A stretch of 11,317 bases of DNA from Thermoleophilia bacterium UBA5186. Lineage in GTDB: Bacteria > Actinomycetota > Thermoleophilia > Gaiellales > Gaiellaceae. Every line of letters starts with the position of its first letter. The first letter of the stretch is position 1. Shown in pieces: positions 6,119 through 11,317 of this stretch. The position numbers and the translations under genes were made by a program. Location of the stretch: positions 529 through 11,845 of the forward strand of contig DHWI01000021.1 in NCBI GenBank assembly GCA_002413095.1. Reading direction: 5' to 3'. The notes under the pieces are model-generated. The model searched no databases. It saw nothing but the letters and a program-made list of their open reading frames with translations, and was not told where the DNA came from.

Positions 6119-7309
6119 GTGCGCGCGACGCTCGTAGGAATCCTCGTGGCTGTCGGCGTGCTTGCCGGGGGCGCCGCCGCGCCCGCGCAGACCCGCGTCA
6201 GCCCCGTGGATCAGATCATCGCGCGCTGCCCGACCTCTGCCGAGGTCGCCGGCATCCAGGCCCGAACGCCGGTCACCTTCGACGCCACGGTTCTCGGCGG
6301 CCCGCTCGTCTGCACCGCTGCCGCGGGCTCCGCCGACCTGAACGCCGTCCAGATGCGGACGTTCCAGTCGCTCCTCGTGCTCAACGAGTTGCGGTTCTCG
6401 CAGCCGCTCCCGTGGACGCCGCTCACGCTCGGCGACTGGTTCGCGCACGCGATCCGCGGCGTCAAGGTGAGCAACCTGCCGTTCGGTACCGGCGGTTTCT
6501 GCTGCGACCCGGCAGGCGTGATTGTCGTCGGCAACCCGGGCATCCTCGACATCTCCCGTTTCGTCGACCCGGCCCGGAACTGGAACGGTCCCGTGCAGGC
6601 GATGCTCGAGACTCTCGTGCACGAGGCGCGCCACGCGGAGGGCCCGGTCCACCAGTGTCCGCCGGACGACAACACGATCAGCGAGTACGGAGCCTGGGGC
6701 GTCCAGTACGCCTTCAACGCCTGGGTTGCGCTCTTCAGCGGCTCCTTCATGACGTCGCCGGACATCCACCCGGCGGCGTACCGCAACACCGCGCTCGCCC
6801 GCGCGGGCGTGTGGCGTCAGCACGGGTGCCTTTCCGAGTTCGCCGATCTCGAGATGCGCGCGACCGACTCACCCGATCCCGTCGTCACCGGTGGGACGCT
6901 TACGCACTCGGCGACGGTGACGAACCTGGGGCCCGGCCAGGCTGACGGCGTCCTGTTCTACGAAGACGTGCCGGCGGGGACGAGGGTGACGAGCGTCACG
7001 GCGGGACAGGGCGTGTGCACGCCGCCGGCAGAGGCCAACTTCGGGGCGGTGGGCTGCCGGCTCGGCTCGCTCGCGGTTGGCGCCTCGACGCGGGTGACGA
7101 TCAAGTTCAAGGTAACCGCGCGGGCAGGCAGCGTGCTGCGGAACGCGACGCCCGAGACGCAAGGGATTCTCCCCGGAGCGGTCGCGATCAGCGAGGAGCG
7201 CGAGCCGCGAACGGACAGGGCCCGCGCGAACCACATCGTCGCGCTGGAGACAACAGTGAAGGCGAAGCCCAAGCCGAAGCCGAAGAAGAAAAAGAAGCCT
7301 CGGCGGTAA
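6119..7309 (+). CDS. Secreted metzincin-like protein with DUF11 domain and Lys/Pro tail
   Basis: The 396-residue product has an N-terminal signal peptide (MRATLVGILVAVGVLAGGAAAPAQ, likely cleaved around 20-24). A first domain (~30-243) holds LVHEARHAEGPVH, whose residues 168-178 match the metzincin zinc motif HEXXHXXGXXH exactly (His168, Glu169, His172, Gly175, His178). Met211 (SFMTSP) is a possible Met-turn. Cysteines at 37, 65, 128, 129, 180 and 237 could form disulfides. A DUF11 beta-sandwich follows (~244-345: DSPDPVVTGGTLTHSATVTN, DVPAGTRVTSV, GCRLGSLAVGASTRVTI), a module usual on cell surfaces. The tail is very basic, KAKPKPKPKKKKKPRR. Start is GTG after a TAGGGT element. I do not know a named family for the whole protein; zinc peptidase activity is inferred from the motif alone. 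It sits between tsaE and tsaB with no obvious link to tRNA modification. Confidence 0.85.
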   Translation: MRATLVGILVAVGVLAGGAAAPAQTRVSPVDQIIARCPTSAEVAGIQARTPVTFDATVLGGPLVCTAAAGSADLNAVQMRTFQSLLVLNELRFSQPLPWTPLTLGDWFAHAIRGVKVSNLPFGTGGFCCDPAGVIVVGNPGILDISRFVDPARNWNGPVQAMLETLVHEARHAEGPVHQCPPDDNTISEYGAWGVQYAFNAWVALFSGSFMTSPDIHPAAYRNTALARAGVWRQHGCLSEFADLEMRATDSPDPVVTGGTLTHSATVTNLGPGQADGVLFYEDVPAGTRVTSVTAGQGVCTPPAEANFGAVGCRLGSLAVGASTRVTIKFKVTARAGSVLRNATPETQGILPGAVAISEEREPRTDRARANHIVALETTVKAKPKPKPKKKKKPRR

Positions 7310-7312
7310 CCT
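7307..7312 (+). promoter_or_regulatory. Putative leaderless -10 element (TAACCT) beginning with the preceding stop codon
   Basis: TAACCT fits TANNNT and ends seven bases before the tsaB ATG at 7320. Its TAA is the stop codon of the metzincin-like gene. The region upstream is Lys-codon A-rich and shows no -35 match. Confidence 0.4.
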
Positions 7313-7319
7313 CCGCACG

Positions 7320-7922
7320 ATGGGCCGAGGCCTCGTGCTCGCGTTCGACACGGCGACGGAGGTCGCTGCCAGCGCGCTCGTTGACGACGGGGAAGTGCTC
7401 GGCGAGCGCACGTCGCGGGCCGTGACGCTGCTCGAGGACGTCGATGCGCTTCTGCGGCAGGCGGGGGCCCGGCCCGCCGACCTCGGCGGTCTCGCGGTCG
7501 GGACGGGGCCCGGGAGCTTCACGGGTGTCCGGATCGGGCTCGCCACCGCGCGTGGCCTCGCGCTCGCGCTCGACCTCGGCGTCGCAGGCGTCTCCACGCT
7601 GGCCGCCCTCGCGGCCGGCGCCCCCGGCGCACTGCCTGTGATCGACGCGCGCCGCCGCGAGGTCTTCGTCGCCGACCCGGCGCCGAGGGCGCTTGCACCC
7701 GACGCGCTCGAGCTCGAGCCGGGGACGGTGTGCGTCGGCGACGGCGCGGTTCGCTACCGCGCGACGCTCGAGGCCGCAGGAGCCGAGATCCCGCCAGACG
7801 ACGACGAGCGCCACGTTCTGCGCGCGCGCTTCCATGCAGCGCTCGCGACCGCGTTCGGCCCGGCGGAGCTCGTCGAGCCGATCTATGTCCGCATCCCCGA
7901 CGCCGACCGGGCGCTGCGGTGA
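7320..7922 (+). CDS. tsaB: TsaB, t6A tRNA-modification protein
   Basis: TsaB is the ASKHA-fold partner of TsaD in the threonylcarbamoyl transferase complex; it is a platform that holds TsaD and TsaE and lacks the full catalytic site. The 200-residue product shows LAFDTATEVAASAL (7-20), AVGTGPGSFTGVRIGLATARGLA (59-81, the strongest family signature), VIDARRREVFVA (107-118) and PIYVRIPDADRA near the C terminus. It is shorter than the ~230 residues of the Escherichia coli protein, mainly in the C-terminal half. The ATG follows a TAACCT element by seven bases and begins the usual N-terminal strand immediately. The stop shares GTGA (7919-7922) with rimI. Confidence 0.96.
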   Translation: MGRGLVLAFDTATEVAASALVDDGEVLGERTSRAVTLLEDVDALLRQAGARPADLGGLAVGTGPGSFTGVRIGLATARGLALALDLGVAGVSTLAALAAGAPGALPVIDARRREVFVADPAPRALAPDALELEPGTVCVGDGAVRYRATLEAAGAEIPPDDDERHVLRARFHAALATAFGPAELVEPIYVRIPDADRALR

Positions 7923-8401
7923 CGATCGAGCTCCGGCGCCTCGAGATGCGCGATCTCGACCGGATCGAGGAGATCGAGCGCGAGTCCTATCCCACGCCCT
8001 GGTCGCGCTCGATGTTCGCAGGCGAGCTCGCCAAGCCGTCGTCGATCTGCCTGGGCGCCTTCGACACGGAGAGCGGAGCGCTCGTCGGGTACCTGATCAT
8101 CTCCCGTTACGTCGACGCCTGGCACGTGATGAACGTCGCGGTTGCGCCGTCCGAGCGACGCCGTGGCATCGCTCAGTACTTGCTGGAACGGCTCTTCGAG
8201 CTGACGGCGAACGACAGCCGGCGCGGCTACACCCTCGAAGTTCGCGTCTCGAACGTCGATGCGATCCGCCTGTACGAGCGGCTCGGCTTCCAGGCCCGCG
8301 GACTCAGGCGCGGCTACTACACCGACAACCGCGAGGACGCCCTGATCATGTGGAAGGACCCGCTCCCGACGGCCCAGCCGGCAGGCGACGCACGCACGTG
8401 A
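7919..8401 (+). CDS. rimI: RimI-type N-alpha-acetyltransferase
   Basis: RimI is a GNAT enzyme that acetylates the N-terminal Ala of ribosomal protein S18 in Escherichia coli; in actinobacteria it may act more broadly. The 160-residue product contains IERESYPTPWSRSMF (19-33), WHVMNVAVAPSERRRGIAQYLL (68-89, with the acetyl-CoA loop RRRGIA at 80-85), TLEVRVSNVDAIRLYERLGF (105-124) and the RimI-type end YYTDNREDALIMWK (133-146). The GTG at 7919 overlaps the tsaB stop as GTGA, and the stop overlaps tsaD in the same way (8398-8401). The open frame extends upstream inside tsaB, but that part is an Arg-rich shadow. Clustering with tsaB and tsaD is common in bacteria. Confidence 0.95.
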   Translation: MTIELRRLEMRDLDRIEEIERESYPTPWSRSMFAGELAKPSSICLGAFDTESGALVGYLIISRYVDAWHVMNVAVAPSERRRGIAQYLLERLFELTANDSRRGYTLEVRVSNVDAIRLYERLGFQARGLRRGYYTDNREDALIMWKDPLPTAQPAGDART

Positions 8402-9363
8402 TCCTCGCGCTCGAGACGTCCTGCGACGAGACGGCCGCGGCGCTCGTCGAAGAGGACGGGACGATCCGGTCGAGCGTCGTCTCGTCCCAGGCGGACCTGC
8501 ATGCGCGCTACGGCGGCGTCGTACCGGAGGTCGCCTCGCGCCGGCATCTGGAGCTTGTCGTGCCGGTGATCCGCGAGGCTCTCGAGCAGGGGAACGCCTC
8601 TCTCGACGACGTGACCCGGATCGGCGTGACCCGCGGTCCCGGCCTGATCGGCGCGCTCCTGGTCGGCCTTTCGGCCGCGAAGGCGCTCGCGTGGGCGCGG
8701 CGCCTCCCGCTCGCGCCCGTCGACCACCTGCACGGGCACGTCGCCTCCCTCTTCCTCGAGCCGGGGCCGGTTGACCCGCCCTTCCTCTGCCTGCTCGCGA
8801 GCGGCGGGCACACGCTGCTCCTCGACGTCCAGGCGCACGACGGCTTCCGCGTGCTCGGGACCACCCTCGACGACGCGGCCGGGGAAGCCTTCGACAAGGG
8901 AGCGCGGCTGCTCGGGCTCGGCTATCCAGGCGGCGCCGCGATCGACCGGCTGGCGCGTGAGGGCGAGCCCACCGCCTACGACTTCCCGCGGGCGCGCGTC
9001 CCCGGGCTCGACTTCTCGTTCTCCGGGGTGAAGACCGCGCTGCTCTACACGGTGCGCGACCTGACCCCGAAGGAGCTGGAGCGGCGGCGCGCCGACCTCG
9101 CGGCGAGCTATCAGCGTGCGATCGTCGGTGCGCTGGTCGACCGCACGCGCGCGGCAGCGGAGGAGACGGGCGCCGGCAGGATCGCGGTCGTGGGCGGCGT
9201 CGCCGCGAACTCCGAGCTCCGCGCGGCCCTTCCGGACGCGGCCCTCGCTCCGCTCGAGCTCTGCACGGACAACGCGGCGATGATCGGCTCGGCGGCCCGA
9301 TTCGTCGAGCCCGTCGCCTATCCTCAGTACCTTGCGCTCGATGCCTACGCCACGTCGTCGTGA
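8398..9363 (+). CDS. tsaD: TsaD, tRNA N6-adenosine threonylcarbamoyltransferase
   Basis: TsaD transfers the threonylcarbamoyl group from threonylcarbamoyl-AMP (made by TsaC, not seen here) onto A37 of tRNA, with TsaB and TsaE. The 321-residue product begins MILALETSCDETAAAL (family signature), followed by VVPEVASRRH (41-50), VDHLHGHVAS (108-117; metal ligands His110 and His114), LLASGGHT (132-139), DDAAGEAFDKGARLLGLGYPGG (158-179), FSFSGVKTAL (206-215), GGVAANSELR (266-275) and CTDNAAMI (289-296; third metal ligand Asp291). All expected active-site residues are present. GTG at 8398 sits in the GTGA overlap with rimI and leads straight into the signature. The frame remains open back to about 7693, but that part antiparallels no known domain and overlaps tsaB and rimI. 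The 3' end overlaps the subtilase gene by 23 bases. Confidence 0.98.
   Translation: MILALETSCDETAAALVEEDGTIRSSVVSSQADLHARYGGVVPEVASRRHLELVVPVIREALEQGNASLDDVTRIGVTRGPGLIGALLVGLSAAKALAWARRLPLAPVDHLHGHVASLFLEPGPVDPPFLCLLASGGHTLLLDVQAHDGFRVLGTTLDDAAGEAFDKGARLLGLGYPGGAAIDRLAREGEPTAYDFPRARVPGLDFSFSGVKTALLYTVRDLTPKELERRRADLAASYQRAIVGALVDRTRAAAEETGAGRIAVVGGVAANSELRAALPDAALAPLELCTDNAAMIGSAARFVEPVAYPQYLALDAYATSS
9328..9333 (+). promoter_or_regulatory. Putative leaderless -10 element (TACCTT) inside tsaD
   Basis: TACCTT fits TANNNT and ends seven bases before the ATG at 9341. It lies within the tsaD coding sequence, so it may be chance, but the spacing matches the other elements. It would allow the subtilase to be expressed apart from tsaB-rimI-tsaD. 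Confidence 0.35.
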
Positions 9364-11317
9364 GCCGCGTCACGCGCTGAAGCTCGCGCTCGTTGCCGCG
9401 CTGACGTCCATCGTCGTGGTCGCCGCGGGCGGCCAGGGTGCTTCGGGCGTCGGCAACGGTCCGATCGTGCGCTGGCAGGGTCTCGTCGGCGGCCCGCGGC
9501 CTCGCGTCGCGAACGGGCAGCGCATGATCGTCGTCCTGAGCGCTCCCTCGCTTGCCGACCGCGTCGCGGCGGCAGGCGGGCGCGCGACCGACGCCCAGGA
9601 GCGGAACTGGACGCGGGCCGCGCTCGACTCGCAGCGCGCGCTTCTCTTCAAGCTCGGGGTACAGGGGGTCTCGGTTCGGCCGGACTTCCGGTTCGCCCGC
9701 GTCGTGAACGCGTTCTCCGCGACGCTCGACCCCCGCGCCGTGTCCCTGTTCGAGCGCGATCCCGGCGTCGCCGGCGTCTACCCGGTGCGGACGGCCTATC
9801 CGGCCTCCGATGGGACGAATCTGCTCGGGCGCTCCGAGTTCGGCCCCGGGACGGGCCACGGCCCCGAGGTCTCCTTCTCGGGCTTCGACGGCCGCGGCGT
9901 CACGATCGCGCTTCTCGACACCGGGGTCGACCGCACGCAGCCGCTGATCCGCGGCCGGATCCTCGACGGCGTCGACGTCGTCGGCGGCGATCCGCTGGCC
10001 ACGGCAATGCAGAAGCCGGACTCGACCGGCGAGCTGGAGCGCCACGGCACTCAGATGGCGGGCATCCTCGTAGGCGCGGGCGGCCCGAACGGCCTGGCCG
10101 GGATCGCGCCCGGCGCGGCGATCGTGCCGATCCGCGTTGCGGGCTGGCAGCACGACACGGAGGGAGGCTGGGGCGTCTACGCGCGCACCGACCAGCTGAT
10201 CGCCGGGCTCGAGCGCGCCGTCGATCCGAACGCCGACGGCGACGCCCACGACGCAGCGCGCATCGCGCTCGTCGCACTCGCCGAGCCGTACGGAGCGTTC
10301 GCCGAAGGGCCGTCGGCGCGTGCGGCCGAGGGCGCACTCGTGCTCGACACGCTCGTGGTGGCGCCGGCCGGGAACGACGGCGCGGGCGCGGTCGGGTACG
10401 GGAGCATCTCCGGCCCCGGTGGCGCTCCCGCGGCGCTGACTGTCGGCGCGGCCGACACGCGCAGCCAGACCGACGAGGTGCGGGTCGTCCTGCGGGCCGG
10501 GCTCAACATCGTCTTCGACCGCGTGGTCCCGCTTGGCGGCGCGGTCGCGCCGCAATCCGCCCTGACGCTGGCGATTGCGGTGCCGCCGGCCGCCGGGCCT
10601 GCGCACGCGACCCCCGGGGAGCCCGCCGCCTCCGCGGCGCTCGCGCGCTTCTTCGATGCAAATGGGTACAGCACAGTCGCGGGTCGGGCAGCGCTGATTG
10701 CGGTCAGCCGCGACGAGGATCCCTCCGCGACTGTCGTGAGCGCCGCGCAGGCCGGCGCTCGGGCGGTGATCCTCTACGGCGAGCAGCTTCCAGCCGGCGC
10801 GTTCGGCTTCGACGAGAGCGCCAGCGTTCCGGTAGTCGGCCTCCCACCGGCCGCGGGGCGCGCGTTGCGTGCCGCCGTGGCCAGCGGAGCGACCGCGGGC
10901 GTCGCGATCGGCGCGCCGCGCCGCGTGGCGAACGCAGGGCTGGGACACGTGGCGCCGTTCTCCTCGAGCGGGCTTGCCTTCGACGGTCGGGTCAAGCCGG
11001 AGCTCGTCGCGCCGGGTGTCGCCACCGCGACCTCGGACGCCGGCACCGACGACGGGGGCGCCGCCCGCTACGGCACCGTGAACGGGACGAGCGCCGCCGC
11101 GGCGACGGTCGCGGGAGCTGCGGCGCTCCTCGCCGAGGCGCGCCCTTCGCTCGACGCGCTCGCGCTCAAGAGCCTGCTGGTCTCGAGCGCGAGGCCGCTC
11201 TCCGACGACGCGGTGACCGCGCAGGGCGCCGGCATCGTGGACGTCGGAGCCGCCGCCGCGACGGAGATCGTGACCTCGCCGTCGACCCTGGCGCTCGGCC
11301 GCGCCACCCGCGCCGGC
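9341..11317 (+). CDS. Secreted S8 subtilisin-like serine peptidase (cut by the right edge)
   Basis: The frame is open from ATG 9341 to the window edge (659 codons, no stop). It starts with a signal-type N terminus: MPTPRRREPRHALK, then a hydrophobic run (LALVAALTSIVVVAAGG). Residues ~60-150 (RMIVVLSAP to VAGVYPVRTAYP) look like an inhibitor I9-type propeptide. The catalytic domain has Asp193 (ALLDTGVD), His235 (RHGTQMAGIL), the oxyanion Asn345 (VAPAGNDG) and Ser584 (NGTSAAAATVAGAAALL), so the triad is complete. About 240 residues separate Asn345 and Ser584, far more than in subtilisin; the insert, with GRAALIAV and AGARAVILYG, resembles a protease-associated (PA) domain. Residues after ~625 begin another domain. 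Role: probably an extracellular or wall-bound protease; substrate unknown. The start overlaps tsaD by 23 bases; TACCTT lies seven bases upstream. Confidence 0.93.
   Translation, partial: MPTPRRREPRHALKLALVAALTSIVVVAAGGQGASGVGNGPIVRWQGLVGGPRPRVANGQRMIVVLSAPSLADRVAAAGGRATDAQERNWTRAALDSQRALLFKLGVQGVSVRPDFRFARVVNAFSATLDPRAVSLFERDPGVAGVYPVRTAYPASDGTNLLGRSEFGPGTGHGPEVSFSGFDGRGVTIALLDTGVDRTQPLIRGRILDGVDVVGGDPLATAMQKPDSTGELERHGTQMAGILVGAGGPNGLAGIAPGAAIVPIRVAGWQHDTEGGWGVYARTDQLIAGLERAVDPNADGDAHDAARIALVALAEPYGAFAEGPSARAAEGALVLDTLVVAPAGNDGAGAVGYGSISGPGGAPAALTVGAADTRSQTDEVRVVLRAGLNIVFDRVVPLGGAVAPQSALTLAIAVPPAAGPAHATPGEPAASAALARFFDANGYSTVAGRAALIAVSRDEDPSATVVSAAQAGARAVILYGEQLPAGAFGFDESASVPVVGLPPAAGRALRAAVASGATAGVAIGAPRRVANAGLGHVAPFSSSGLAFDGRVKPELVAPGVATATSDAGTDDGGAARYGTVNGTSAAAATVAGAAALLAEARPSLDALALKSLLVSSARPLSDDAVTAQGAGIVDVGAAAATEIVTSPSTLALGRATRAG

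Noticed and set aside
5855..6823. A minus-strand open frame of 322 codons opposite tsaE and the metzincin-like gene
   Set aside because: Composition is a charged Arg/Asp/Glu shadow with no motif, and the plus strand has recognised domains throughout.
7693..8397. Upstream extension of the tsaD frame
   Set aside because: It overlaps tsaB and rimI in another frame and is low-complexity; TsaD begins naturally at the GTG of the GTGA overlap.
7883..10948. A minus-strand open frame of 1021 codons opposite rimI, tsaD and the subtilase gene
   Set aside because: It is Arg/Ala/Gly-rich low-complexity translation with no domain, and lies antisense to three well-identified genes; long antisense frames are expected in such GC-rich coding DNA.

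Overview
The window is an ordinary-looking piece of a high-GC bacterial chromosome (GC roughly 70% by eye). It is densely packed, with no insertion sequence, CRISPR array, rRNA or tRNA visible. Protein families, frequent GTG starts, a DUF2520-panC neighbourhood like that of mycobacteria, a zinc-ribbon FmdB gene next to a family 4 uracil-DNA glycosylase gene, and apparent leaderless promoters all point to an actinobacterium. Thermoleophilia (Gaiellales/Solirubrobacterales) is my best guess, but it rests on general resemblance, not on a marker gene.

Layout, left to right. (1) 1-774 (+): the 3' end of uvrA (nucleotide excision repair). (2) 775-861: a short convergent gap holding a hairpin and copies of a CAT(T)GTCCG word. 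(3) 862-1116 (-) and 1162-1812 (+): two divergent membrane-protein genes, a small single-pass protein and a Yip1-like multi-pass protein. (4) 1760-4786 (-): a run of four genes, transcribed GNAT acetyltransferase, DUF2520 Rossmann protein, panC, panB. The last three are joined by 4-base stop/start overlaps and form a pantothenate module. The panB 3' end overlaps the Yip1-like gene tail to tail. (5) 4828-6108 (+): fmdB, family 4 uracil-DNA glycosylase and tsaE, overlapping each other. tsaE has no ATG, GTG or TTG start and seems to begin at CTG. (6) 6119-7309 (+): a secreted protein with a complete metzincin-type zinc motif, a DUF11 domain and a Lys/Pro tail, lying between tsaE and tsaB. (7) 7320-9363 (+): tsaB, rimI and tsaD joined by 4-base overlaps. 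With tsaE they give three of the bacterial t6A37 tRNA-modification proteins; the fourth, TsaC, is not here. (8) 9341-11317 (+): the start of a secreted S8 subtilase that runs off the right edge.

The clearest non-gene pattern is that six genes (starts 1116 minus, 1162, 4828, 6119, 7320, 9341) each have a TANNNT -10-like hexamer ending 6-9 bases before the start codon. In two cases the hexamer begins with the stop codon of the preceding gene. This is what leaderless transcription would look like and suggests that the + strand cluster is several transcription units, not one operon. Genes inside the runs start instead through 4-base overlaps or Shine-Dalgarno sequences.

I see no clearly new defence or mobile system. 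The most interesting items are the putative metzincin/DUF11 protein inside the t6A cluster, the CTG-initiated tsaE, the uracil-DNA glycosylase with Ser at a usual Fe-S cysteine position, and the leaderless promoter series.
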